40,041 nt of DNA from Desulfosporosinus sp. (GCA_020719775.1 DYPS01000015.1:1-40041); one strand, 5' to 3'; numbered from the stretch's first letter, positions 1 through 10,831 are shown. Notes: generated by a model from the letters alone, not told the origin. Program-made: numbers and translations.

Positions 1-42
1 AACCCCAACCCCAACCCCAACCCCAACCCCAACCCCAACCCC
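1..42. repeat. Left telomere, seven CCCCAA units
   Basis: Seven perfect tandem AACCCC hexamers start at base 1 and end abruptly in unique AT-rich DNA. The C-rich strand reads 5'->3' into the chromosome, as expected for a left end. Together with the G4T2 tract at the other end this makes the molecule a complete linear chromosome. Pure C4A2 is the telomere type of Tetrahymena-like oligohymenophoreans, whereas spirotrichs use C4A4. The native tract may be longer than what was sequenced. Confidence 0.98.
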
Positions 43-232
43 TTAATTAGCATAAGATATATCTAATGATCAATACCGTTTTCATGAATGAAGCTAATCA
101 GATGAATTATTATTCAAATAACTCTCCATAATTGGCTATCTTCTCCATCAAATCAAAACCTAAACACTATGTTCTTTCTCAGTAACTTAGTGTTAAATTC
201 TCAATCCATTTTTTGAATTGATAATATATTAC
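43..232. other. Left subtelomeric spacer / 5' flank
   Basis: About 190 bp of AT-rich unique sequence separates the telomere from the first start codon. I see no subtelomeric repeat, tRNA or other feature. It must contain the promoter of the first gene. Confidence 0.6.
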
Positions 233-667
233 ATGAAATCGATCTTCCTGTTGTTGGCCTGTTTGTTGGCACTTACCTCTTGCAGCTTCCTCAGAAGCCA
301 TAACTATTGGTACACTGCTGGTAAAACCGTTGCAACTTCTGGTGCTCCTATGGCCGATGTTGCTTGGGGATACTGTGATATGAAATGCACCTACCTTTAA
401 AAGTATTACCCTAATAGTGATTTTGTCGTAATTACCTTCACAGAATCGACCTTTAAGCCAGATTTCGCTGCCTGCTATATCGCTAAAGCTACAAATGGAA
501 CTTCATCTTATACTCTTTGGAACACCGTAGCTCAAAATACCTATTTTGAATCCAACTGTGGAGGAGACAATGAAGATTATTTCGCTCAAACTCTCGGAGC
601 AACACCTAAATATAAAATTAGTGGAGATATTTTGGGAGTTGGAATCGGAACCGAGATCACCTATTGA
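233..667 (+). CDS. Small secreted protein (144 aa), function unknown
   Basis: A single exon from ATG 233 to TGA 665-667. The in-frame TAA at 398 is read as Glu. Residues 1 to about 20 (MKSIFLLLACLLALTSC) form a clear signal peptide. The mature part is rich in aromatic residues and contains several cysteines (WGYCDMKC, AACYIA, SNCGG), which suggests a disulfide-bonded extracellular or cortical protein. I do not recognise the family. An upstream in-frame TTG would add a few residues, but the ATG placing the hydrophobic segment at the N-terminus is preferred. It is the first gene inside the left telomere, 97 bp upstream of the MIR-domain gene on the same strand. Confidence 0.75.
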
Positions 668-763
668 TGAGATAATCCAAATCATTCATAAACTTATTGA
701 TCGGACTGAATATATTAATGAGCGTGTGCAGTATGGGTTGTTAAGTTTTAGGCCATAATTTTA

Positions 764-1555
764 ATGGGGATTTGTTACTCTTAGTAATAATAATGGGAGG
801 CCTACAAGCAGAACCGTCGTGAAAAAAGCAAAAAAAGGAGAAAAGAGAAGAATGCATCTGTTATCTACGAAGAGAAAAGTATATATTAGTCCAGTTTTGC
901 TTCCAATGTTTATAACTCATTCCGCGAGGACCTTCACAATACCATTTCGGAGATAGCCAACGAGGGAGGGTCAGTTTTTATGGGAAGTATAGTCGAAATG
1001 AAAGAAGATGAATTGTAAATTCTGTACAAATCTCTTCATAAAATAAATCCAAATGGATAAAGGCATGGCTTTAATGACCCAATTATCCTCTGCAATCTGA
1101 AAACTAAAAACTATCTACATACTCATAAAATTAAAATACCAGAGTACAAACTTCTGAATGAAATCAGCTGCTGCCCTTACAACTCCAACCATATAGCTTA
1201 ATACGATATTTGGAAATTTGTTAAGGCCGAACAGGAAGAAATAATATTGTCGTAATAGCAAATTTAAAAAGAAGATGAGGTTGTTTCGGTTTACATCTAT
1301 CATCCATTCACGCAACGCTTTCTCAACTATTAAAAAGGATTTGTTGTTGGTTCATAATAAAAAAAAGTTTGGAATGTTCATAGTTTTGGAAAAAGAAGGA
1401 ATGGTGGTTTCATTAAAATTTACTGCTAATAAGGAGAACTTTGTATGTGTTAGCACAAGGGTTTACTTCCCAATCATCGCAAATTATAAGTATGTCAAGA
1501 AAAACATGTAAGCCACATATGGGAAGTAATGTTTATTGACCCATAGTAACTTTGA
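764..1555 (+). CDS. MIR-domain-like protein (263 aa)
   Basis: A single exon opening with ATG 764 and closing with TGA 1553-1555. It is open only if TAA/TAG are sense codons. The N-terminal ~60 residues are basic and Glu-rich. Residues about 98-153 look like a MIR repeat (the beta-trefoil repeat of IP3 receptors, protein O-mannosyltransferases and SDF2). Visible features are PIILCNLKTKNYLHTH, then EISCCPY, then DIWKFV, matching the family pattern of basic strand, YLHSH, VTCYPH and W-V. A second weaker repeat may follow (IYHPFTQRFLNYEKGF...VWNVHSFGK). No signal peptide is visible, so unlike SDF2 it may be cytosolic. Its 3' end lies 57 bp from the convergent kinase gene. Confidence 0.7.
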
Positions 1556-1612
1556 GTATTTGATTGATATGTATGCTTATCTCTGAATTAGTATGTACCA
1601 ATATTAAAATGA

Positions 1613-3075
1613 TCATTCGTTGCGTGAAAGCTTTGTCCAACTGTCCCAAATTTACTTTGAAATCATACGACCAGTCTAGTTTTCATATTTTCGCATCCAT
1701 TCATGAGATTACACCTATTACAAATTCATTCGTTTACTTGGTTAACGATTCAATATTTTTCCAATGAAATCTACTATCTGAGAGGATAAGTAAATAGGAA
1801 AGTCGATTTAAACTTTTAGAATTTTGTCGTAAGTTTAATTTTAGTCAGATTTTGATTAGAATGGGGCTCTTCCAGTGCATAACTAATAGCAAAGAACACC
1901 TAAACACCAAACATCTGCTTTTTAATCATAAAACTATCCAGTTACAATTTATGGAGGAACATAATCGAGTGTGCCACAAAAAGTTTGTCTTTGACTAAAT
2001 AGTGAATGAATTACTAAATTGGAGAGTAAATGGCCCAACCAAAATCACAAATTTTGAGTACATTAAAACAGTTTAAAATATTTTCAGGTTTGATGTCACG
2101 ATGAATTACAAAGTTACAATGCAGATATCTGGTGCCACTCACTATCTGTCGAAAATAAAAAGAAGCTAAGTTTTATTAGAAATAGTTTTTATTTCTTATT
2201 TATTTAAAGAGACAGCCGTTTGTTGCCAGTTCTAAGAGCAAATATATCTTATAGTTGTCATCAAAAAATCCATACATTTTAAGAATGTTTGGATGGTTAG
2301 AGAATATCTGAATTTTAATCTATTGAATGAGCTGAGTTTACATTTGAGACTCTTTTAATTACTTTTTGTTAATTATTTTTATGGCCAATGCAAAACCAGT
2401 CTTTATCTCACGAGCCATATAAACATCTCCAAATCTGCCTTTGCCCAATTTTCTCCCAACTTCAAACATATTCAAATTAATATCATCCTCTTTAATTGGA
2501 GTTAATATGCAACTAAAATTTAGTAATGACTACTCAGTATTTTTCCTTCGCTCTAAATGCTAATTTTTCTAGTTAAATAGTTTTTTGTCAACCATAAGAA
2601 TATTCTTTTTGATATAGTCACAAGAGTTTTATTTTTATGATATATTTTTATTATTGACTTTGAGAGGATGCTGAATTATTGAGTCGTTGATTCCTTTACC
2701 AACTATTTTTTGTTTGATGTTCTTGACAGGGATGGCTGCAACACCTTTCTTCTCAGTTTGAGAGCTCATCGGCTATATTTTTCGCAGATTTTGCTTTTTA
2801 CTGGAGTCGTTGTTTAATGCTGATGTGACATCGACGAGGGCCTTGAAGCTTTTATTGCTTTGGCTTGATTGACTGTTTGATTTTTTATTGCTTTTAGAGT
2901 TAGTATTGAGTCGGCTTTGTTTGATGGAGTAAATCATGGAGTTAGGTGATGAGGTGATTTGACTCTTAATTTTAGTGGAGAAGGCAGAGGTAATCGATTT
3001 TTTCATTTTATTAGCTTATTGAGAGTTGGAAGTAGAGCGGCTGCCTAGTAGACCATTCACATGACTTTTCATCAT
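1613..3075 (-). CDS. Aurora-like serine/threonine protein kinase (480 aa, one 20-nt intron)
   Basis: Starts at ATG 3075-3073, with an in-frame TGA upstream, and stops at TGA 1615-1613. One intron lies at 1995-2014. Removing it restores the activation-loop frame and gives 1,443 nt. A basic, Ser-rich N-terminal extension of ~200 residues precedes the kinase domain (~203-470). The domain has [13 protein letters not shown], alpha-C ETQLIQEIKIQ with its Glu written TAG (2320-2322), [12 protein letters not shown], then [14 protein letters not shown] with the PPE Glu written TAA (1949-1951). DFGW plus the T-F-C-G-T activation loop and YVPPE place it in the Aurora family, mitotic and basal-body/cilium kinases. 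It shares a 78-bp divergent promoter with the clathrin light chain gene. Confidence 0.9.
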
Positions 3076-3153
3076 CTTAACGAATTATAATTTTAATCAA
3101 TTCTCAACTATCCTCTTAAATACACGATTTGATATTTAAAAGGGTATATCCAC
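3076..3153. promoter_or_regulatory. Divergent promoter, Aurora-like kinase / clathrin light chain
   Basis: Only 78 bp separate the two start codons, so both promoters and 5' UTRs must fit here. The sequence is AT-rich. No element can be assigned by eye. Confidence 0.5.
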
Positions 3154-3710
3154 ATGGAAGACTTCTTCTCAGACCCACAGCCTAACACTTACTCCCCTCC
3201 TTCTCATTAACAAGAATTCGAAGAACAGCAGTAGCAACCTCAGCAAACATTCTTCGCTTAAAGTAATTTTCACATAATTAAGCTCAATAGACAAATCCAA
3301 CATTTAACTATAATCCTCAATTCAGTTACGATAATCCTGATGATGATGAGTTTCATCCGGCTGAGGAAGATGAAGTCACCAAACGAATTCGATAATAAGA
3401 ATAGACGATGCAGAATAAACTTCGAGCAAAAGCTAACTAAGAGTATGAATTAAAACAAAAAAAGAAAGAATAAGGTAGTAATCAACTCTAGTAATTTGTG
3501 AGAGTTAAAGAAAGATAAGTTTAATCTCGCAAAAAATAAAATTGCTAAACTTAAGAGCGACATGTTGAACAACTTAAGAAAGAAAATAGCGAAGGAGGAT
3601 GGGCAAAAGTAGTGTCTAATATCAAAACCAAACAAGGAGAACATCCTGGAAAGAAAGATGTTAGTAGAATGAGATAAGCCATTCTACACAGGAGAGAAGA
3701 TTAAAAATGA
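3154..3710 (+). CDS. Clathrin light chain (178 aa, one 20-nt intron)
   Basis: ATG 3154 to TGA 3708-3710, with an intron at 3263-3282. Splicing joins the two frames and gives 537 nt. The N-terminal ~65 residues are acidic and Gln/Pro/Phe-rich (MEDFFSDPQPN). The centre is a long Glu/Lys-rich amphipathic helix (EDEVTKRIREEEETMENK), which becomes convincingly helical when TAA/TAG are read as Glu. The C-terminus has GGWAKVVSNI followed by GKKDVSRMREAIL, matching the clathrin light chain C-terminal signature (W-x-K-V... K-D-x-S-R-M-R). It would coat endocytic and trans-Golgi vesicles by binding the heavy-chain hub. Overall length is close to typical light chains, if slightly short. Confidence 0.88.
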
Positions 3711-5249
3711 AGTTTGATGTATATCGCACAAACACAATTCAATAGTCTTAGTTTCATTAATTGTTCTATCTCGTAAACCCATCACTTAACCACAAATCAA
3801 TTGAGATAAACATCAAAGAGAAGTCTCTTAACTGCTGAATCAATGAGTTAAATATTTATTGCATTGATGTAGTAGTCTATTTTTTTTTTGCAAAGTCTCC
3901 TTTTGTTTTACTTTGATTTCGGAATATTTGACTGCTGGATTTATTTAATTTGAAAATATTCCTCAATATATCTAATTTTAAGTCATAGCTCAGTTCTAAA
4001 AATAATCATTTTGATTGAAGTAAGATGAATGAGCCAATTCTTTCACAAATCAATTCAATTTTTTATATATTTAATGTTTTTTACCCAAATCATTTGTAAG
4101 TCTTATTTTTGGTGGTGACTCCCAAAAATAACAGCCTTTCTTCCCGGAATATTTTTCATATTAGTTGTATTTTTATTATTTTTGATTGTTTGAATGAACT
4201 ATAAAAATAGTTATGTCCAATTTTTAAAAATCATATCAAAATTACAAATTGTTTTGATAGGATCAACTATAATGGCTGAATCATATTTTTTTTGGAATAA
4301 CTTCTTGAGCATTGACATTAATTCCGGAAAGTCAACTCTCAAAATTATGATGAGAGTGATAACAACTGAATATATTGTATGTATTGATCTCTTTTTTCCG
4401 AAATGTTAGTCTGATTCACAAAATAATTATCAGCTATCGGTTTATAAGTCTCTTCATCTGCGGGTTACCATAGTTTCATATGGCTCTACAGACAAGTTTA
4501 TGACTTCAGTTATAAAATTTTTCATGATGAAACTATTAATGATAAAATTCTGTCTCAAATGAAATGTACATTACAAAAATTCTTTGACTTTAAGATGCTG
4601 TACACAATTAGAATAACTCAGCATTTTGGATGCTGCAATCATATTGACGTAAACCTCGTCGAAATATCTTATTTAAACTCTATTTCTATTTCTATATTTC
4701 TATTTATCTTCTTCAGTTATTGTTCGTTTATAATATCGTTTACTCGTTATCAAACTAATATATATATTTTTTCGTATAAAAAATACTTTTGCATTTCTTA
4801 TAATTTCATAATTGATTTTTTCGCAATTGCCAAAAAATCACTGATGAATATTTGTTAGAATATTCTTACTTAGTTTATTATTGAGTTGCCAATATTAACA
4901 GAACAATATTATTAACTACTTACAGCAGAAAGTTTGTTAAAACATAAGATTTCAATCTTTTGGAATACCAAATATGAAAATATATTGATTTAAAATAAAG
5001 GCTGCCAATTATTTGGATCATTATAGACAATTATTTAAAAAATCTTTCACTTAGAATAGTAAATGAGCATTTTCAAGTTAGAGACAAAGCAAAAGTCAGA
5101 CAATAAAAGGGTTAATGGTAACCTGCCAAAAATCAAAAAAAATTTAAGTCATGGACCAAAGATGATAATTAATAGTTCGATAGTAAAATTCTAAAAAAGT
5201 AGATTGATAGTGAAGAGTGGTTGGTAAATTATAAAACTATAATTTAATA
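3711..5249. other. Gene-poor AT-rich stretch (1.5 kb)
   Basis: This is the longest interval without a confident gene. On the minus strand, several protein-like blocks of 45-95 codons occur in successive different frames between about 3,790 and 4,700. For example, one block around 4,350-4,060 contains VDFPELMSMLKKLF and IPGRKAVIFGS. The blocks cannot be joined by the 20-nt introns used elsewhere and are interrupted by TGA. With TGA the only stop, AT-rich random DNA commonly gives open frames of this size, so they are not proof of a gene. They could also be a decayed gene or transposon remnant. A plus-strand frame at 4194-4562 is equally unsupported. Confidence 0.4.
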
Positions 5250-5435
5250 TCAATGGTTAAGTAGGCCAAGGGCGGGTCTGATGATGGGTTGCCCCTCATC
5301 ATTGTAAATAAGTGTAGCTGGCACTAAAGCTCCCATCTTTTTGTCCCTAAGCAGGGCCTTCATCATATCCGGGGTGACTTTAACTAGTTTAGTAAAAGTT
5401 GGTTGATTTTATTGCTCTCGTCTGACAGTTGGCAT
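5250..5435 (-). CDS. Small conserved-looking protein (61 aa), unknown function
   Basis: A complete frame from ATG 5435-5433 to TGA 5252-5250, with one internal TAA read as Glu at codon 9. It encodes MPTVRREQENQPTFTKLVKV followed by TPDMMKALLRDKKMGALVPA and ends in RPALGLLNH. It stands out because its base composition and third positions are much richer in G/C than the surrounding intergenic DNA, like the strongly expressed genes here (centrin, OB-fold protein). There is no signal peptide or membrane segment. I do not recognise a family. It could be a stand-alone microprotein or the last exon of a longer gene, though no upstream acceptor is obvious. Confidence 0.5.
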
Positions 5436-5912
5436 CTTATTTTCTATTTAATTATAAACTATCATATTACGTATTCATTAATATATCACCAACCAGTAAG
5501 CCAATCTTGTTTAACTTGAAACACTTTTTGTTTATCATCTATCCTTCCGTATAGTTTTCAACTTCTCAATCCTCTCCTAATCAAGCATTATTAATAGAAA
5601 TATGGTCTATTTTTTAACTTTTCTATTTGAGTTCAGCGGAAAATCTAAGCTATTTAACATGTTTTTTATATACCGCTGATCATTATTTGTGACAGATTCT
5701 GATACCTGCAACTCAATATTCACAACGAAATGTCCTCTTAACTGTATTATACAGCTATAACGCTCACTATATCGTCACATCTATTAATACTGCAGGCGAA
5801 ATGTATCGACATTATCATGAAGTCAATCATGAGAGCTATACAAAACATTGATTAGTTGTCGAAATTGAATGGGATAGGCAAAAGATACAAATGAATTTAT
5901 GATTAACAGAAA
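5436..5912. other. Intergenic, no feature seen
   Basis: 477 bp of AT-rich sequence with only short frames interrupted by TGA on both strands. It lies between the 61-aa gene's start and the 3' end of the OB-fold gene. No tRNA-like cloverleaf or repeat was recognised. Confidence 0.5.
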
Positions 5913-7298
5913 TCAGTCGATAGGAACCCATGCTTTTTCAGAAAGGTTGAAGTCTTAACTTACACTGTTTAATGGCTTTCTAGCTATGTCGATTCTTCCT
6001 CCGGTTCTTGGAAGTTGTATTTCGATATGTTCCTTGACAACTTCAGCTTTAGCGTTGAAGATAGCAAGAGATTCTCCTTAAACGATATTCTTATCGTCGA
6101 AAAAGAAGGCGTTTGAAACACCAGTGTTATCACCAATAACAACTCGAACATTCTTTCCAACTGGAGTGACTGAAATCACCTAAATTTATTAAATATGTAC
6201 CTTAACGATGAGATTGAGTTTAAAATCTCCAGGAGTGATTTCCTTAATTGAAGTCCATTGCATGGGAGCTCTTCTTTCTCCTCTGTTTTCCTCTCTCTTT
6301 TCTTGATATCTTGATGTGTTGCCAGTTCCCTCATTTCTATTGTTTCTATCGTAATCTCTGTCATAAGTTCTCTCGTTGTTTCTTCTGTTGTCTCTTCTGT
6401 CGTTGTTGTAGGGTTTTCTTTCTTCGCCTCCATTTCGATTATCATTTCTTCTATCAAGATCTCGATTATTGTTTCGTCTATCATCTTTTCTGTCATCATT
6501 TCTTGGAGGTCTTTCGGCTTTAGAATCATTTCTATTATCATTTATTCTAGGTCTATCCTAATTTCTAGGTTTTTAAGTTCTATCCTCTCTATTAGGTCTC
6601 TCAACTCTATCTTATCTTTTTGGTCTCTCGTCTCTATCTTCTCTCTTTGGTCGCTCTTCTCTATTATCTCTTCTGGGCTCTCTTTGTTCTCTTTGTTCTC
6701 TAGGTTCTCTTGGTTCTCTAGGTCCTTTTGGTTCTCTTGGTTCTCTTTGTTCTCTTGGCTATCTTCTATAATCACCTTCTCTTCTATTGTTACCTTATCT
6801 TCTATTATCTCCTTATCTTCTGTTATCATTGTCTCCTCTAGCTCTGTTGTTATCTCTTCTAAGTCCTCCTCTATTGTTTCCTCTATTGTTTCTTACCTGA
6901 TTTCTACGTGGTTTATCTTCAAGTTTGTGTTCAACACTTGAGATATTATAAGCTTCTGAAGCATTCACAGTCACATCCTTTTCTAGAGTAACTCTTCCAA
7001 AGAGATCAATTTCGAGGGAAATATGATCTTTGATAAATCTTTTAACACCATTGCGAATAGCAACGACGTTACCTTTTTCAATGTGTTGGGCATTCTCTCC
7101 TTTAAAAAAAGCTTTTGCTGATCCAGTTTCATCAGCAACAACACAATCAACCATAGGGATTTTCAAACCATCTCTAGTGTCGATGATTTTTTTTTCAGTG
7201 CTGACAACTTTCACATAGACATTGTATCCACTGCGAGAAGTCTCAATATCCTTGACTTTGATGAACTTCGGAACTTGAAGTTGAGGTTTTTCAGACAT
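5913..7298 (-). CDS. Double OB-fold protein with Arg-rich mixed-charge linker (454 aa, one 21-nt intron)
   Basis: ATG 7298-7296 to TGA 5915-5913, intron 6180-6200 (21 nt), spliced length 1,365 nt. Residues ~1-110 form an OB-fold (PKFIKVKDIETSRSGYNVYV, KIPMVDCVVADETGSAKAFF, LEIDLFGRV), resembling the plant At4g28440-type ssDNA-binding-like family. A second OB-fold at ~355-450 has the same order (LIVKVISVTPVGKNVRVVIG, DNTGVSNAFF, IQLPRTGGRIDI). Between them lie ~190 low-complexity residues rich in Arg, Asn, Asp, Glu and Pro (RREGDN, REPREQ, RPKRED units). This suggests a nucleic-acid-binding protein with a disordered, possibly condensate-forming linker. Exact substrate (ssDNA or RNA) is inference. 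Confidence 0.82.
6230..6850 (-). repeat. Low-complexity Arg/Glu/Asp/Asn-coding tract
   Basis: Degenerate tandem coding repeats inside the OB-fold gene. On the plus strand they appear as long runs of TCTCT/TTCTCT-like pyrimidine repeats. They encode repeated RRE, REP, REQ, DNR and EDR units. The strand asymmetry (purine-rich coding strand) is striking and extends for about 600 bp. Confidence 0.75.
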
Positions 7299-7589
7299 TA
7301 TTTGTTGAAACAAAATTAATTAGAATCTAATTCTTTGACTCACTAATCAAATCAATAATTTTTACAAAATTAATTACAATATTTCTTATTTTATTTTTAT
7401 TGTTCAATGAACAACTAAGAATTATCTATTTTTTTAAAATAATTTATAAATGAAATACATCTAATCATCAAATTAAAAATTATTTACTTAAAACTTCTGT
7501 ATTTTTATTTATTCTATTTTATGACATTAAAATTGATTTGTTATGTGTTGTTTTCTTCGAATATATAAATTTCGATTCTATTTCTGTGA
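7299..7589. promoter_or_regulatory. Divergent promoter region, OB-fold protein / Cys-rich protein
   Basis: 291 bp of AT-rich DNA between two divergent start codons. No specific element can be named, but both promoters must lie here. Confidence 0.4.
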
Positions 7590-10500
7590 ATGAAGATCAT
7601 CACTATCGTACTACTGTTAAGCTTGACACTTGCTCAACAGTGTAGCAAAGGAGGACTACTTTGCACTGAAGGAAAATGCCATTATCCTCGCTATGTGGAA
7701 GGATGTCTTAACTATGGACTTGATGATTCATGTTCAGAATGTTAATACAGTATTTATTTCTTCATGTAGATTATCAACTCAAAAACGGATTATGCTTTTA
7801 TTCCCCTAATAATTATGGACTTGATTGTTGTACTAAGTTCGACAATAGCAGTTTTTGTATTCAATGTTCTAAAGGTCTTCTCTCCAATCCAACAACAGGG
7901 CTTTGTGAAGATAAAAAGATTGTTGGATGTATTAGAAAGGACCAAAATGGATGTACAGTTTGTGCTTCAAACTTTGATTTGATATCTGGAAATTGCGTTA
8001 AAACAGTAGTAGGATGTACAGCATTCGATAAACAATTTAACTGTATTTCTTGTGATAACACTTCAACTCTACTTAATGGGGTATGTGTTCTCATAACCAA
8101 TGTTGTTAGCGTACAAAATTGTCAAACTAATAACTAATTTGGCTGTGCCGAATGTATAGTTGGATATAGACTTGATATTGATGGCTCTTGTAAACCAAGT
8201 GGAATCGTTGGTTGCATAAAATACAATTTGAAAGGAGAGTGCCTTCAATGTTTCAATCCATATTATCAACTCTTTAGTGGAAGATGTGCAATTGTAGGAT
8301 GTCTTCAAGCTGAAGGTTTGGCTTGCAAATTATGTGACTCATCCTTTGGGTTTATTCTAAATAATCAAAGATGCTAAATTCCCAATTGTCTCTATTTTTC
8401 TTCAACAGGTTGTTCTAATTGCAAAAATGGATTAATTGCAGGTTCTTGGGGTTGCAAAACAGGCGGAGAAAAAGTATGCCTTATTTGCAAAATTGATGAA
8501 TTTTTAGGAAAAGATGGTATTTGCTACAAAAAAGATGTTCATTGTAGTCAATATAAAAATGGAATTTGTCAAAAATGTTGTGATACTTACTTCTTAAATA
8601 CCAATTTTGTTTGCGAGGCCAAACAATATGGATGTGTCTATGCAAATGGACTATGTAGCTCTTGTCTAGTTCCTTTCATTTTCAGCTCAAATAAGTGTTT
8701 AATATAAGGATGTCAATAATATTGTGATCAAGGTTGCAAAAAATGTGACTCCAGATTAATCCTTAACAATTTTATTTGCAAATTACCAAATTGCGATCAA
8801 ATTTCAGGAATATCTTGTGTCAAATGCTCTGACGGATTTCAATTTGACTCCAATAACAATTGTGTTTCAGTTGATCCCTATTGCTCAATTAAAAATTCCC
8901 TCAATCAATGCTTAAAATGTCAAGATGGTTATCAGCTAAATTCTGACGGAAGATGTATCGTTTCTAAGTTAGGATGTAATTATGTTGATGGTCGTTGTAC
9001 TTCCTGCAGAGCTCCTTTTATGTATACACCTGAAAGTGAAAGTTGCCAAATCGATGGTTGTCTTACTTATTTTATTGGTGGTTGTAATAAATGTACTGAT
9101 GGATATAATTTTTTATATAATAGCTGTAAGATTCCAAACTGTTTGGTTTCAAAGCTTGGAAAATGTCTTCAATGTGACCCTGACTATGTTTTTAGATCGG
9201 ATGGAGTATGCGTTTCAAAAGATTAGTATTGTGATAAAATGGATGAATATGGAACCTGCATTAAATGCATGAGCAGTTATTATTACAGTCAAAAACAACA
9301 TAAATGCCTTAAAAGATCCCCAGGATGCAACTATGATGATCAAGACAATTGTATAACTTGCTAATCTCCATTTTCATTCAATAGTGGAAGATGTAGCATT
9401 GCTGGATGTTTAAATATGATTGAAGATGGTTGTGCTCAGTGCGAATATCCCTATCAATTGACTTCTTCAAAAATATGTAATATCCCTAATTGCCAAGCTT
9501 ATAATAATGGAAAGTGTGTTGCTTGTGTTGCTGGTTTTGTACTCAGTCAAAAAAATCTCTGTGAAACACAAGATCCCTATTGTTTTACCTACAATGATAA
9601 TAGAACTTTTTGTCAAAAATGTGTGAAAGGCTACAGGCTCGATTGCAATGGAAAATGCTAATATGCTGATGAGCATTGTTGGGATTTTGATTCTTTTGGA
9701 ATTTGCATGAACTGTGATAGACTTTTTTACCTGAATTCATACGGAAAATGTCAACTAAGAGACCCTCAATGTTTTACATATACAAATGGATTTTGTTCTT
9801 CATGTAAATCTTACTATTTTGTCCAAGGAGGAGTTTGTATGGCCAATTTAAAAGGATGTCAAATTCAAAAAAGTTACAGTCAATGCCTTACATGTGATGA
9901 TGGTTACACTCTAAAAAATGGAGTTTGCTCAGCTTCAATAACTCAACTATCATGGAATTCTGTTGATATGAATTTTTATGAAGGGGATACTGAAAAAGAG
10001 CAAGAAGATTCTAGAAATACATTTACTGTTAGCTTTACAAATGTAAGTAATTTAGTTCAAGCTCTCGGAACTGGAAAAGCAAGTGTTTTCTATAGTGTTT
10101 CAACCTTGAACAATGCCCAGTACCAAATTGATACTGTTGGAACCAATGGTTGGTCAACTAATAGTCAATCTATAGGATAATTCATTGGAATTCAAGTTAA
10201 AAATTTGCGAACATTTTATGCTGTTGATGTAAAATCATTGACAGGAAGCACCCTTAAAACATTTACAGTTCAATATTCACTCGATGGAAAGAATTTCATT
10301 ACAATTGGAGATTTCAGTCTTCAAGGAATATTTTTAAATGTGGCTACAACCTTTTACTTTAAGCCAGTTGATGCTTATTTTATCAGAATTGTTGTAAAAG
10401 AAGGTGTTCCAAATATAAAATTCGATTTTTATTTCAGTGACTATCAAAAAATAAGTAAGAGCGATTCATTCGATAACAGCTCCTATATTAGCAAAATTGT

Positions 10501-10831
10501 TACTTAGTCCATTGATGGTATTTCTGGAGGAGTTTCAACATGCAGTGATAATGAACTTTGTTGGGCTGGTGTTTAAGCCTGTGAACCAAAAAAAATCAAA
10601 GGATTCAGCCTTGTTTACACAGCTAATTCAACAACTGATTTCGTGACAGAGGTTAAAATTGATTCATCTATTGATGGAATTCATTTTGACTGCTGGAATT
10701 CTTGTAATAGCGTTGCTTTATCAGGATCATCTTTTGTCTTCCCTGCTCCAATTCTTGCAGAAAAGATGCATGTTCATTTTTCGAAGTACACTGGACATCC
10801 CAAATTTGGAATAAAATTCGACTGGGCTTGA
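7590..10831 (+). CDS. Large secreted Cys-rich repeat protein with C-terminal discoidin-like domain (1,073 aa)
   Basis: ATG 7590 to TGA 10829-10831, with one 20-nt intron at 7750-7769 (spliced 3,222 nt). Residues 1-16 are a signal peptide (MKIITIVLLLSLTLAQ). Residues ~17-775 are about two dozen Cys-rich units of ~35-45 residues with a recurring C-x2-C...G-Y...C...GC pattern, as in furin-like/growth-factor-receptor Cys-rich repeats that are abundant in ciliate surface proteins. Residues ~785-1073 lack this pattern and contain a beta-sandwich-like stretch (GFIGIQVKNL-type motif, FTVQYSLDGKNFITI, FKPVDAYFIRIVV) typical of F5/8-type C (discoidin) domains. A second related segment follows. No C-terminal membrane helix is seen, so it is probably secreted or cell-surface associated. 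Confidence 0.85.

Noticed and set aside
4194-4562. Plus-strand frame of 122 codons in the gene-poor region
   Set aside because: Composition looks random (Phe/Ile/Lys-rich), with no domain, no homology recognised and competing frames on the other strand.
5063-5281. Plus-strand frame of 72 codons (MSIFKLETKQKSDNKRVNGN...)
   Set aside because: Its 3' end overlaps the better-supported 61-aa gene on the other strand. Length is within chance for a one-stop code in AT-rich DNA, and it has no motif.
6248-6941. Plus-strand Ser/Phe-rich frames opposite the OB-fold gene
   Set aside because: They are the antisense shadow of the Arg/Glu/Asp-rich linker. The pyrimidine-rich strand trivially lacks stops.
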